This document shows positions 19,511 to 31,660 of a DNA stretch of 64,000 nucleotides, in pieces. The DNA is from Notospermus geniculatus (taxonomy: Eukaryota; Nemertea; Pilidiophora; Heteronemertea; Lineidae), in contig NMRB01000217.1 in NCBI GenBank assembly GCA_002633025.1, positions 2,625 through 66,624 of the forward strand, given 5' to 3'. The position numbers were made by a program, and so were the translations under genes. Every line of letters begins with the position of its first letter. The first letter of the stretch is position 1. The notes under the pieces were generated by a model. The model did no database searches and was not told the origin of the DNA. It saw nothing but the letters and a program-made list of their open reading frames with translations.

Positions 19511-20528
19511 GAAATCCCCAGGCTTTTTGAGACCCGTGTCAGGCCCGGCTCTGAAAACCCCCTGAGACGCGATGCGCGTCGACACTACTGAAATCTTGTG
19601 ACGGCGATCTAAATTAAGCCATCCAAAACCCTTCCAGCTCGGAGAGCTTATTAGCCCCGGGTTTTTCATCCCGGGTCTATTAGACCCGCGCTTTTAACAG
19701 GTGTAAACAGAAAAAGGAGAAACCAATCACGAGAATTCTATATATTTGTCTTGGTCCGCTAGAACTTTGCTGCTGTCTTGTGGTGATAATTAAGCACGGC
19801 GTTTTATGTCGGCAACGATTATTTTCCTTATAATAGCCATAACTAGAGGCCTACCAACAGTTCAATCCGCGAAATCGTCCCCCGACAAATGTTATTTCAT
19901 TTCGAACAAATATGACATACTTTATAAAATCTCTCATTTCCAGGTCGATACATTGCATTGATTGCAAACTAAGCACTGGTCTTTCTTCTGTAACAATACC
20001 CTATTACAACAGAATGATTGATATTTGAAAAGCCATTACGTTTTGCTTGACGGAGTCGTGTCTCGCAGGACGAGAATGCGCGCGCCACCGAGTGCTGTTG
20101 TAACCAAGGACGCCGTCTCTTACTTTTCCTACCATTCTTCGGTGCGGATGGCATGCGACAAGTAGAAATTTAATCGGATTAAAGACTTTGTGTGAGCTAA
20201 TGTTCCGAGACGAGGTTTTGACGACCAGAAAGTACAGAAGATTGTTTTGTCGCGGGTGTTCTTACAAAGAAAAATTCCGGACTTAAAGTATTAGAAGGAA
20301 ATTATTTAGTCATTAACTGAATGTGCTTGTAGTCTGTCAGTAGTGGAGATAAAACTTTGGTTGTGGACTTCCAGTGGTTCGGGTGCCGTTCATCTTCTCA
20401 TTGAAGTTGTACTGTTATGACAAGTAAAGTATTGCTGTCAGGTTGTAAAATGCCTGAGTGGATAACTGTCTGTGGAGTGCCACAGGATGTGTGCGATTGG
20501 GCCTAGCTGCGTTCATGGCTAGCATGCT
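19511..20528. other. Upstream region of the 20653 gene
   Basis: At about 19524-19705 a GC-rich repeat carries GACCCGTGTCAGGCCCGG and CCCGGGTCTATTAGACCCG, probably a MITE remnant. The rest shows no recognisable gene. It is the likely promoter-proximal region of the gene starting at 20653. Confidence 0.4.
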
Positions 20529-20535
20529 TATAAAG
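20529..20535 (+). promoter_or_regulatory. Candidate TATA box
   Basis: TATAAAG lies about 120 bases before the ATG at 20653. A start site near 20560 would give a short 5'UTR. This is positional evidence only. Confidence 0.35.
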
Positions 20536-20652
20536 GAGTATGAACAGCGAGTTTAAACCCTGTGAAAGGGTTGAAAAATTCGTTCGGAGGCTGCCGAATA
20601 TTCAAGGCGAGTTTGTTCTCGACTCGGGACGTTAGAGCTGATTCTCCTCACC

Positions 20653-21741
20653 ATGGATATACCAGAGATTGGGACCTGTGAGTTGGAATGGAGGCGACAA
20701 CGTTCGTTCTACTACAATGTCGACGGTTCGAAAAGTGGCCGAAATAAACCGAAGGACTCTCTTCCCATTGTCGAGTTGAAGCCTTTCACCAAGAAAGTCT
20801 GGAGACGAGCTCGATCGTTCCCGGACTGTCCGAGCTTGCACGGGGCTGGGCTACCGCAGGAAGAGTCGCCTCGAGAAACTCAGGATAATAAGCAGATATA
20901 TCGTGCCACGTTGCTCTTTCTTGCCGAACTCGAGTCACAGAAACTGATAGAGAGTTACGTTTACGACTTGAAGGGAAGGAGGATACCAAGGTTTCCCCAG
21001 ATAAAACAATTCCCAACCAGACCTTTCGGGTTCGCCACGACCGAAGATCGGGGAAAAGTGACGTCCGAGGATATCAGGAGTGGTTCGAATGAAAACACGA
21101 GATTTAGTTGTCTAAAGAAGGCTTTAAGTGAGGATGACTTAGCTCGGCAGCAGACGATAGCTGTCAGAGGACGTCCTGTCCCGACTGACTCGACCAATAA
21201 AAATATCCACGGCTTCCAATATGCAGGTGAGTGGTTGACGCGATCGGCGACGATGCCACTGGGTAGAGATATGAATTCGAACCGGATGAACTTTTATTCT
21301 CGAGCTGCAACCATGCTCAACGATCTCCACGTGCACTACTCCAGTCCGGTGCAAACTGGTCCCGAGAACCAGAGACGACCGGTGAACGACAATACAGCGC
21401 CGTTTTTGGTGAAGGATGTGCCGCTCTTGCCAAAGAATCGTAGATCTGGCGCCGATTCGCCCAGTGACGACCGAACACACGCCTACAGTGCTAGCGATCC
21501 TCGATACTTGCAAAGGGAAAAGTATGGTGCTGATACGTACAGTCTTCCAGGTGATCAGATGAACAGACAGTACACGAACACCGATCTTGAAAGACAGTTG
21601 ACTAAAATTGGTGGTGAAGCACCAACAACGCTCATCCTCACCAGTCTGCCCCGGTCATGTCGGGGCAGGGCCACAATTTCCTGGCCAAGAATCTTGTCGT
21701 GCGGACCATTGGTCCGCCAACACAAGGCGAACGTGCCCTAA
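20653..21741 (+). CDS. Unrecognised disordered protein, 5' part
   Basis: ATG at 20653 has a good Kozak context (CTCACCATGG). The ORF gives 362 residues, of which about 320 look like real coding sequence (from MDIPEIGTCELEWRRQRSFY onwards). The last about 40 residues come from entering a duplicated segment in the wrong frame. The peptide is basic, rich in Arg, Ser, Asn and Gln, with no membrane segment, signal peptide or known motif; WRRARSF, YVYDLKGRRIPRFP and SRAATMLNDLHVHY may be short linear motifs. CAG|GTGAGT at 21224-21232 is an excellent 5' splice site, so 21227 onward could be intronic in some transcripts. The open frame 21657-22397 (copy 1 of the duplication) is in the -1 frame relative to this ORF. 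Function unknown. Confidence 0.6.
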   Translation: MDIPEIGTCELEWRRQRSFYYNVDGSKSGRNKPKDSLPIVELKPFTKKVWRRARSFPDCPSLHGAGLPQEESPRETQDNKQIYRATLLFLAELESQKLIESYVYDLKGRRIPRFPQIKQFPTRPFGFATTEDRGKVTSEDIRSGSNENTRFSCLKKALSEDDLARQQTIAVRGRPVPTDSTNKNIHGFQYAGEWLTRSATMPLGRDMNSNRMNFYSRAATMLNDLHVHYSSPVQTGPENQRRPVNDNTAPFLVKDVPLLPKNRRSGADSPSDDRTHAYSASDPRYLQREKYGADTYSLPGDQMNRQYTNTDLERQLTKIGGEAPTTLILTSLPRSCRGRATISWPRILSCGPLVRQHKANVP

Positions 21742-22852
21742 AAATGGGTATAGAGTCCAACCTGCATCCGAAGCTTAGGAATATCTTGCATGCTGATGGT
21801 AGTAAGGGGAGCAAGGGACTCAAGTTCTTGCCTCACCAATCTATGACTAGTTTTACGGAGAATGGAGCCGAGGTTAAATCTGCCCCTGAAGCTGTTATGG
21901 AGCATGTTGGAGGTTCGCCGCTGAATGCTGCTTCCTTGCCAACCTCCAAGAGGACGCAGCGTGCTCAGCGAAGCCGACATACCATGGTTAGCGATGGGAC
22001 AAAAGGAAGAACGGATGCGATGAGCGATGACTCGGACTCGTTTTCTATGGATCGGGCGATGGCAGCCATGACACCCCAACGACACGAGAAGCCGACATCG
22101 TCGCATTGTAGCAGGAACATTAAGACACCGAAATCGATTACTTTCGATCCAAAAGCGACAGAAATTAAGGACCATGTCCGAAATGACACAAAGAGTGTCA
22201 CGCCATGGCCAACTTCTGAAGAGGAACCGACGCTGAAGCACCAACAACGCTCATCCTCACCAGTCTGCCCCGGTCATGTCGGGGCAGGGCCACAATTTCC
22301 TGGCCAAGAATCTTGTCGTGCGGACCCTTGGCTCGCCTACACAAGGCGAACGTGCCCTAAAAATGGGTATAGAGTCCAACCTGCATCCGAGGCTTAGGAA
22401 TATCTTGCATGCTGATGGTAGTAAGGGGAGCAAGGGACTCAAGTTCTTGCCTCACCAATCTATGACTAGTTTTACGGAGAATGGAGCCGAGGTTAAATCT
22501 GCCCCTGAAGCTGTTATGGAGCATGTTGAAGGTTCGCCGCTGAATGCTGCTTCCTTGCCAACCTCCAAGAGGACGCAGCGTGCTCAGCGAAGCCGACATA
22601 CCATGGTTAGCGATGGGACAAAAGGAAGAACGGATGCGATGAGCGATGACTCGGACTCATTTTCTATGGATCGGGCGATGGCAGCCATGACACCCCAACG
22701 ACACGAGAAGCCGACATCGTCGCATTGTAGCAGGAACATTAAGACACCGAAATCGATTACCTTCGATCCAAAAGCGACAGAAATTAAGGACCATGTCCGA
22801 AATGACACAAAGAGTGTCACGCCATGGCCAACTTCTGAAGAGGAACCGACGC
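21615..22852. repeat. 619-bp tandem duplication inside coding sequence
   Basis: Copy 1 is 21615-22233 and copy 2 is 22234-22852; both begin TGAAGCACCAACAACGCTCA. About ten base differences are visible, so identity is near 98 percent. 619 is not a multiple of three, so reading through both copies shifts the frame. Each copy holds the same open frame starting MSGQGHNFLAKNLVVRT, at 21657 and 22276. Confidence 0.9.
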
Positions 22853-23181
22853 CTGATATGATCCAGAATACAGCGAGCGCGTTCCCGACAGGACAGAAGG
22901 AGGACGGGTCAGCGAGCAATCCGCCCTCTACTCCGAATACCCCCAGGTTGAGCCTACCGCAAACCCCGGAGTCGACCGGCGTCGGGAGTCGAGGATCCTC
23001 GCGAAAACTTCACGTTGATCTCAAGACAGCGTACGATGAGACGGAGGAATTCCGGGATGAAGAGGAGCCAGAAATACCGGTTGCCGAGACGCCGAAACCA
23101 TCCAGCAGCCGAGGCAAGACGTTCTTGACTTCCCGTACCCCAGCGAGCCTGATGCAAGAGGAGGGAGGCAAACCTTCCTGA
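22276..23181 (+). CDS. Unrecognised disordered protein, 3' part
   Basis: This open frame runs through copy 2 of the 619-bp duplication and then through unique sequence to TGA at 23179-23181 (301 residues from the first ATG). It is Ser/Pro/Thr-rich with many TP and SP sites (FDPKATEIKDHV, TPNTPRLSLPQTPEST, EEPEIPVAETPKPSSSRG), typical of phosphorylated disordered regions. It has no known domain. It is most likely the C-terminal half of the same protein as 20653-21741, separated by a frame break and the duplication. The ATG at 22276 is only the first Met in frame and need not be a true start. Confidence 0.55.
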   Translation: MSGQGHNFLAKNLVVRTLGSPTQGERALKMGIESNLHPRLRNILHADGSKGSKGLKFLPHQSMTSFTENGAEVKSAPEAVMEHVEGSPLNAASLPTSKRTQRAQRSRHTMVSDGTKGRTDAMSDDSDSFSMDRAMAAMTPQRHEKPTSSHCSRNIKTPKSITFDPKATEIKDHVRNDTKSVTPWPTSEEEPTPDMIQNTASAFPTGQKEDGSASNPPSTPNTPRLSLPQTPESTGVGSRGSSRKLHVDLKTAYDETEEFRDEEEPEIPVAETPKPSSSRGKTFLTSRTPASLMQEEGGKPS

Positions 23182-25043
23182 CTGTGATAAATTATACTCA
23201 TGTGCCCAAAGATATCTGTGATACTGAATGTGAAAATTTGACGTCGTGTGCCTTTTGCAAAATGCCAAAAAATACTTGTAAAATCGTAATCTCGATCGAC
23301 CATTGAGTTCAGGCTGGCGTCTCACAACACGTTGGACAAGGCAGGAAATACGCTGTTGATAGTCTTTGCTCAATGTTGCTGGAGGTCACTCACAACTAGC
23401 CTCCTTTTGAGTGTGTATCTATCGATTTGCGAGACGGCGTATCGAGAGAACTCTACGGATTACAGCTGAGCTCGAGGTGAAATCTGTTGCATTTGGGGCT
23501 CGAGGCCTTGTTCGGGAAATCGACCGAGCGACGTTGCTTCGTCGTCAGCGACCTTCGTCGAATGATGTCGGACGGACGGACGACATCGCGAGATACATGT
23601 AGAAGTGTAACCTGCGTAAAGTCTTTTGGTCCTAAATTGTCTCCGTCGGTTTAGTTACTTAAGGGTTATGCAAAGTGACTCGAAATCTCGAATTTTGACG
23701 CAAAAAATCTGACTAACTGCACACAAAATTGGGACAAAAAAGTCTCGGGGCTCCTCGGGAAGCATCAAAAGAAGGGCCTCCGAGCCTTGTTTTCTCAATT
23801 TTGTGTGCAGTTAGTCAGATTTTTTTGCGTCAAAAATTCGAGATTTCGAGCCCCTTTTCATATAACGTGAAGAAACTTTTTACGTGGTCATGATAAAATG
23901 TCTTGAGACTAGGCCTACTTCGAGAGGCCTTTGCCAACCTAGCAAAGGTCAATCATCACAAAGTTTGCAGACTTTTCAAGCACATCAAAATGTCATAAAC
24001 AGCTATATTGTCACAGCTCTTATTGATTTCGACAAAGAAGCACCGTGAAAATGTACCACTAAAATTGTCAATACAAGTAGGTATTGATTCGTCGCCTTAT
24101 TCTCAAGAATGTCTTGTTTGTTTTGTCAGGTGCTCCCTCACCCCTGTGGTGAACTTCTATGGATGTGACATTGCTAGTTAATGCTTGCTTTGTACTTCAC
24201 CAATAACTTGGTTCGTTTCGGTCTATCATGAATAGGCCTAGTTGAAAAGAACTCCTGTTGGGAGGAACGGCAGTTGACGAGCTCAAAATTCATGGTGCGA
24301 AAAAGACAGTTTCGTCTCTGCGGGAGTTGTCTGAGAGCAGAGAAAAACACCATATTTCACTACGCTATAGACCTTCATACACTGATTGACTTATAGTCCA
24401 TCGACACACTGCAGCTCACTGTCGGAAGTGTCTACAAACAGAAAAGTCTTTTTTCTGCAGAAAATGTCGACTTCATTTTTTTCTGCAGAAAATGTCGACT
24501 TCCCTGGAACCCGCTGTTTCCCTTGCCAATAGATCTTATGTCAAAAGTGGATTTCATAACACCAATGAACTTCAATCGACCTTACTTTTATGCAACAATT
24601 TGATATCTTATACTATGTTGAGTAAACTGTGGTGTCGGTGGTGCTTTGGACCAACCTTATTCACAAAACCCCGGTATTTCCTCTGTAAGGCTGATAATGT
24701 AATGGGTTGCCCGCAAATGGACGTCATAGGGCCGATTTAATAGACGTTTGCTAAGCTAACCATTGGTTCCACCAAAAATAGATAGGCAATCGAATAGTGT
24801 ACATAAACTAGATTTTCACCAAAAGCCCTGTTTGGATGGATAGTAAGCGCTAACCAGAGCTTAGAAAACGGGGCTTTTTGGTGAAAAATTTAGTTGTAGG
24901 CCTACATTTTTCGCACGCCTATCTATTTTTGGTGGACCCAATGGTTAGCTTAGCAAACGTCTATTAAATCGGCCCAAAACGTTTTTTTAGAGCTTCGTTA
25001 ATAATGTCCCAGGCTATTTGGTGCCATATGCCTCGGTTCAAAG

Positions 25044-25160
25044 GGCCGTATTCACGGATCGCACTTTAGCCTAAAGTATAGCTTAAGTTAGACTTTCTCT
25101 ATGCTTGAAGCATTCCGAAAAGTCAGACTTTAATGAAAGTGTGACCCGTGCATACGGCCC
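25044..25160. mobile_element. MITE present in copy A only, with 4-bp target duplication
   Basis: The ends GGCCGTATTCAC and GCATACGGCCC belong to the GTATTCA family (3329-3455, 9948-10055). AAAG at 25040-25043 and 25161-25164 flanks it. Copy B reads GGTTCAAAGTCTGTGCATGG at about 29393-29412 with a single AAAG and no insert, which is an empty site. Confidence 0.9.
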
Positions 25161-27134
25161 AAAGTCTGTGCATGGCCATGAAAAGGCTTTGGCGTTTCAT
25201 CGATCCCAAACAACACCGTCTCTCCATCTGCACGCATGTTAGTCTGAAGAATATATGTTCATCGACACCAATAAGAAACGAAACGTTACACCACGTAGAA
25301 CATACAGAAAAATCCTTTAAACAAACCAAGACTTCGAAAATACCCACTTCAAAATGCCCTGTGGTTATTGTTATAAGCCGTGTTGGTGTCCGATAAATCA
25401 TTTTTTTCATGATTTGAAGTACTTTGTAAATCCATAGAGGTGTTTTAAAATATTTCACATAGACTCTTTCTAGAGGAGAATTAGTGGTTCTTTGTGTTGG
25501 TCCTACATCGTTAATAGGCCTACATTCTGCCACTCATCCCGACTTAAGTTGCCATCGGCGTTCTTATTGCTGTTTTCTATAGCACAGCATGTGCGAGAAT
25601 TCTTCCTTTTAAAAAAATCACTGTACGGTGTCGCTGGCAAGCTAGGACCTCAATAGAATAATCTGCATATTTTCTACGAAAACCCCTACGTTTCCAGCTG
25701 GCAGGGTCGTTTTTTGGCACACGTGAATAAGGTGAAACGCGTGTGTTGTCTTTTGGAATGATCTCCAATCAAAACCTTACATGTATTTACTTCTGGCTCT
25801 CCTATGACCTTTATATCCAATCAGAACCATTCGAAACTGCATATCCAGGGCAGTTATTGTCAATGAACCAATTATTGTTTGTCNGGGGGGGGGGGGGTCG
25901 GTGGCCTTCAATTTTGCTGAGGAGAATGTTGGACTCTTGAATCAGGGACGTCATGTTCAGTTTCATCGCATACTTGTTCCGTTATCAGGTCATTCAGTCC
26001 AGATCAGAACGAAAAAGGAATGACGGGAAAGGAAAAGTCGATGAACACCCCCACGAGGTAATCTGTATATCTGATCCCATTGTAATATTTTGTTCCTACA
26101 AAATCAGTATTTTTGGTATAGATAATTTAGGCTATTGGTAATTTGCGGAACGGAACAAACCTTGTACCTAGGACATTTTTAATAGCCAAAAGAGGAGGAA
26201 AGACGGGTAACTGTTGTACTAGAAATAATTCCAAAGGTTTGTCCCGTTCCGCTCCGCTAATTACCAATAGCCATAATTTAGGAACGCAATTTGTACTGAG
26301 AGACTACACTTTATTTGTATAGAAACGAATGAAAATCAAAGAGAAAAATAATATTGTATAACAACAGTTTTGTAGTCCATTTTTGTCTTCACAGAGAGAT
26401 TATGGGAACGAATTTCTGTTTTTTATTAGTTGTTGACAGATCGACCTTGATTTCCGCTGGGAGTCTGAAAGGTTCAGTCCACAAACAACATACGATTTGC
26501 ACAAACGTGGAACCCACGTGTATTGCGGCAATCTCGTTCCCATCGTCATCCGTTCCGTTCCGCATTTTATGATGGCCCGTGCACTACTCAGTAGGTCGGA
26601 AGAATGGAGACTAGGGGCGCTGTGAGGAGTTTGGTGTTGCGGCACCACTGGTGTAACAGTAGGAAGGATCCATCCTTTAAAATCCTATCGCAATGAGACA
26701 AACTGGCCTCGCATAAACGAAAGCGGCCAGTGGTCCATATTTTCAAAATTTCATAACAAGAAAAGGAGCAAAATTCGGCCAACAGCTTGAGCATTATTGG
26801 ATTACATTCTCTCTGATACCTCCTTCTTACACAAAATATTAAATTAAAAAATTAAAAATTACATTAAAAATTAAAAATTAAAAATTAAATTAAAAATTCT
26901 TACTTACACAAAAAAGGAAGGATGCATGTTAAGTTCATGAGATTAGTATAACTTGTTTCTGTCAACACGTTGACGTAACGCGTATTGCGAATGGGACAAT
27001 CAATTATGTATGATGAATTGCCGAAGCTTGTAATGTGTTAAATGACACAATGGTTCGTTTCTACTGTGTAAAACCATGGAGGTATAAAATAAGATGGTAA
27101 AACTGAATTATAAATGCTGTTCATTACTAGCCAA

Positions 27135-27296
27135 TAGGGAGGTTTAGAAATCAAACGATAAACGTAAACTTTACGACAACGTTATTTTTCATACTACACA
27201 TTAACCAGATTTTATATTGTATTTTCGGTACAAAAATAACGTTGTCGTTAACGTTTACGTTTATCGTTTGATTTCTAAAAATTTCCCTGTTGTCAA
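27135..27296. mobile_element. Fold-back MITE, AAATCAAACGATAAACG family, copy 1
   Basis: TAGAAATCAAACGATAAACG, then TACGACAACGTTATTTTT, mirrors AAAAATAACGTTGTCG and CGTTTATCGTTTGATTTCTA. The same element occurs at 31502-31660 (copy B of the large duplication) and independently at 39566-39703. Confidence 0.88.
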
Positions 27297-27404
27297 AATA
27301 CTCTAAACTCGGGTAGAAGCTGTCACAAATTTATAGATGGCAGCACGCGTCTCAGAATGAATTGATCATTACCAACAAACGGTGTACACTCGGCCCCAGT
27401 GTTA

Positions 27405-27525
27405 AGAGGAGCCAGAAATACCGGTTGCCGAGACGCCGAAACCATCCAGCAGCCGGGGCAAGACGTTCTTGACTTCCCGTACCCCAGCGAGCCTGGTGCA
27501 AGAGGACGGAGGCAAGCCTTCCTGA
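27405..27525 (+). pseudogene. Duplicated 3' coding fragment of the 23181 gene
   Basis: This carries the last about 39 codons (from EEPEIPVAETPKPSSSRG) to TGA at 27523-27525, with a few substitutions (for example LVQEDGG for LMQEEGG). Preceding coding sequence is absent, so it is a truncated by-product of the 4.3-kb duplication unless it is spliced as an alternative terminal exon. Confidence 0.75.
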
Positions 27526-30500
27526 CTGTGATATACTCATGTGCCCAAAGATATCTGTGATACTAAATTGAGAAAAAATTGAGGTGTGCCTTTTGCAAAA
27601 TGCCAAAAAATACTTGTAAAATCGTAATCTCGATCGACCATTGAGTTCAGGCTGGCGTCTCACAACACGTTGGACAAGGCAAGAAATACGCTGTTGATAG
27701 TCTTTTTTTGCTCAATGTTGAAGAATGCTTGCTGGAGGTCACTCACAACTAGCCTCCTTTTGAGTGTGTATCTATCGATTTGCGAGACGGCGTATCGAGA
27801 GAACTCTACGGATTACAGCTGAGCTCGAGGTGAAAACTGTTGCATTTGGGGCTCGAGGCCTTGTTCGGGAAATCGACCGAGTGACGTTGCTTCGTCGTCA
27901 GCGACCTTCGTCGAATGATGTCGGACGGACGGACGACATCGCGAGATACATGTAGAAGTGTAATACCTGCGTAAAGTCATTTGGTCCTAAATTGTCTCCG
28001 TCGGTTTAGTTACTTAAGGGTTATGCAAAGTGACTCGAAATCTCGAAATTTTGACGCAAAAAATGTGACTAACTGCACACAAAATTGGGACAAAAAAGTC
28101 TCGGGGCTCCTCGGGAAGCATCAAAAGAAGGGCCTCCGAGCCTTGTTTTCTCAATTTTGTGTGCAGTTAGTCAGATTTTTTTGCGTCAAAAATTCGAGAT
28201 TTCGAGCCACTTTTCATATAGCCTAACGTGAAGAAACTTTTTAGGTGGTCATGATAAAATGTCTTGAGACTAGGCCTACTTCGAGAGGCCTTTGCCAACC
28301 TAGCAAAGGTCAATCATCACAAAGTTTGCAGACTTTTCAAGCACATCAAAATGTCATAAACAGCTATATTGTCACAGCTCTTATTGATTTCGACAAAGAA
28401 GCACCGTGAAAATGTACCACTAAAATTGTCAATACAAGTAGGTATTGATTCGTCGCCTTATTCTCAAGAATGTCTTGTTTGTTTTGTCAGGTGCTCCCTC
28501 ACCCCTGTGGTGAACTTTTATGGATGTGACATTGCTAGTTAATGCTTGCTTTGTACTTCACCAATAACTTGGTTCGTTTCGGTCTGTCATGAATAGGCCT
28601 AGTTGAAAAGAACTCCTGTTGGGATGAACGGCAGTTGACGAGCTCAAAATTCATGGTGCGAAAAAGACAGTTTCGTCTCTGCGGGAGTTGTCTGAGAGCG
28701 GAGAAAAACACCATATTTCACTACGCTATAGACCTTCATACACTGATTGACTTATAGTCCATCGACACACTGCAGCTCACTGTCGGAAGTGTCTACAAAC
28801 AGAAAAGTCTTTTTTTTGCAGAAAATGTAGACTTCATTTTTTTCTGCAGAAAATGTCGACTTCTCTGGAACCCGCTGTTTCCCTTGCCAATAGATCTGAT
28901 CATGTCAAAAGTGGATTTCATAACACCAATGAACTTCAATCGACCTTACTTTTATGCAACAATTTGATATCTTATACTATGTTGAGTAAACTGTGGTGTC
29001 GGTGGTGCTTTGGACCAACCTTACACAAAACTCCGGTATTTCCTCTGTAAGGCTGATAATGTAATGGGTTGCCCGCAAATGGACGCCATAGGGCCGATTT
29101 AATAGACGTTTGATAAGCTAACCATTGGTTCCACCAAAAATAGATAGGCAATCGAATAGTGTACATAAACTAGATTTTCACCAAAAGCCCTGTTTGGATG
29201 GATAGTAAGCGCTAACCAGAGCTTAGAAAACGGGGCTTTTGGGGGGAAAATTTAGTTGTGCATTTTTCGCACGCCTATCTATTTTTGGTGGAACCAATGG
29301 TTAGCTTAGCAAACGTCTATTAAATCGGCCCAAAAAGTTTTTTTAGAGCTTCGTTAATAATGTCCCAGGCTATTTGGTGCCATATGCCTCGGTTCAAAGT
29401 CTGTGCATGGCCATGAAAAGGCGTTGGCGTTTCATCGATCCCAAACAACACCGTCTCTCCATCTGCACGCATGTTAGTCTGAAGAATATGTTCATCGACA
29501 CCAATAAGGAACGAAACTTTACACCACGTAGAACATACAGAAAAATCCTTTAAACAAACCAAGACTTCGAAAATACCCACTTCAAAATGCCCTGTGGTTA
29601 TTGTTATAAGCCGTGTTGGTGTCCGATAAATCATTTTTTTCATGATTTGAAGTACTTTGTAAATCCATAGAGGTGTTTTAAAATATTTCACATAGACTCT
29701 TTCTAGAAGAGAATTAGTGGTTCTTTGTGTTGGTCCTACATCGTTAATAGGCCTACATTCTGCCACTCATCCCGACTTAAGTTGCCATCGGCGTTCTTAT
29801 TGCCGTTTTCTATAGCACAGCATGTGCGAGAATTCTTCTTTTAAAAAAATCACTGTACGGTGTCGCTGGCAAGCTAGGACCTCAATAGAATAATCTGCAT
29901 ATTTCCTACGAAAACCCTACGTTTCCAGCTGGCAGGGTCGTTTTTTGGCACACGTGAATAAGGTGAAACGCGTGTGTTGCCTTTTGGAATGATCTCCAAT
30001 CAAAACATTACACGTATTTGCTTCTGGCTGTCCTATGACCTTTATATCCAATCAGAACCATTCTTAACTGCATATCCAGGGCAGTTATTGTCAATGAACC
30101 AATCATTGTTTGTCGGGGGGGGGGGGCATTGGTTCGGTGGCCTTCAAGCTCAGGAGAATGTTGGACTCTTGAATCAGGGACGTAATATTCAGTTTCATCG
30201 CGTACTTGTTCCGTTTGTCCAACTGCTGGGACTTGTCAGGTCATTCAGTCTAGTTCAGAACAAAAAGAACTGATGGTTAAGGAAAAGTCAGTGAACACCT
30301 CCACGAGGTAATCTGTATATCTGATCCCGTTGTAATATTTTGTTCCTACAAAATCAGTATTTTTGGAATAGATAATTTAAGCTATTGGTAATTGCGGAAC
30401 GGAACAAACCTTTTACCTAGGACATTTTTTAACAGCCAAAAGAGGAGGAAAGACGGGTAACTGTTGTACTAGAAATAATTCCAAACTAATAATTCCAAAG

Positions 30501-31501
30501 GTTTGTCCCGTTCCGTTCCGTTCCGCAAATTACCAATAGCCATATTAGGAACGCAGTTTGTACTGAGAGACTACACTTTATTTGTATAGAAAAAAGAAAA
30601 GAATGAAAATCAAAGAGAAAAAATATTGTAAAACAACAGTTTTGTAGTCCATTTTTGTCTTCACAGAGAGATTATGGGAACGAATTTCTGTTTTTTCTAT
30701 AGTTGTCGAGAGATCGACCTTGATTTCCGCTGGTAGTCTGAAAGGTTCAGTCCGTAAACCACGTGCAATTTGCGCAAACGTGGCGCCCACGTGTATTGCG
30801 GCAATCTCGTTCCCATCGTCATCCGTTCCGTTCCGTTCCGCATTTTATGATGGCCCATGCACTACTCTTAGGTCGGAAGAATGGAGACTAGGTCGGGCGC
30901 TGATGCGGCACGACTGGTGGACAGTAGGAGAGATCCATCCTTTAAAATCCTATCGCAATGAGACAAACTGGCTTCGCATAAACAAAGCGGCCAGTGTCCC
31001 ATACATTATTTTCAAAGTTTCATGAAAAGACAAGGAGCAAAATTCGGCCAACAGGATTACATTCTCTCTGATATCTAGCTCCTTCTTACACAAAAATGAA
31101 AGACTTATAAGTTCATGAGATTAGTATAACCAGTTCGTGGGGTTCTCATTAAATTAGTCCGTTTGTATTATAAGATCAACTAGCCGGAATTCAACAAAAT
31201 TTGCAGTAAACATGCAGAAGGGTCTTGCCTATCATATGGAAGAGTCAGAATGCAAATCTGTTGAGGTTTAAAGGGATACTGTCCACATTTATAAAATGCT
31301 AAATTTGTAAGTTGAACCTTTATGTTTGATTCCTTTATGGTACAACTTGTTTCTGTCAACACGTTGACGTAACGCGTATTGTGAAGTATGGGACAATCAA
31401 TTATGTATCATAAATTGCCGAAGCTTGTAATGTGTTAAATGACACAATGGATCGTTTCTACTCTGTAAAACTGAATTATAAATGCTGTTCATTACTAGCG
31501 A

Positions 31502-31660
31502 ATAGGGAGGTTTAGAAATCAAACGATAAACGTAAACTTTACGACAACGTTATTTTTCATACTACACATTGACCACCAGATTTTATATTGTATTTTCGGT
31601 ACAAAAATAACGTTGTCGTTAACGTTTACGTTTATCGTTTGATTTCTAAAAATTTCCCTA
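31502..31660. mobile_element. Fold-back MITE, AAATCAAACGATAAACG family, copy 2
   Basis: This is the copy-B counterpart of 27135-27296, with the same arms and a slightly different loop (ATTGACCACCAG instead of ATTAACCAG). Confidence 0.88.

Larger units (their letters stand above)
23061..27385. repeat. 4.3-kb tandem duplication, copy A
   Basis: It starts in the last exon of the 20653-23181 gene (AGAGGAGCCAGAAATACCGG) and matches 27405-31765 throughout at high identity, with small indels. It contains four fold-backs: about 23678-23852, 24729-24976, 26131-26272 and 27135-27296. A fifth (25044-25160) is absent from copy B. An A/T-rich TTAAAAA simple repeat at about 26838-26900 is also specific to this copy. 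No complete gene lies inside. Confidence 0.92.

Noticed and set aside
20632-21513. Several minus-strand frames opposite the 20653 gene
   Set aside because: They are shadows of the plus-strand coding sequence.
23411-27955. 63-codon frame starting MCIYRFARR in both copies of the 4.3-kb duplication
   Set aside because: Its conservation is explained by the recent duplication; no protein features.
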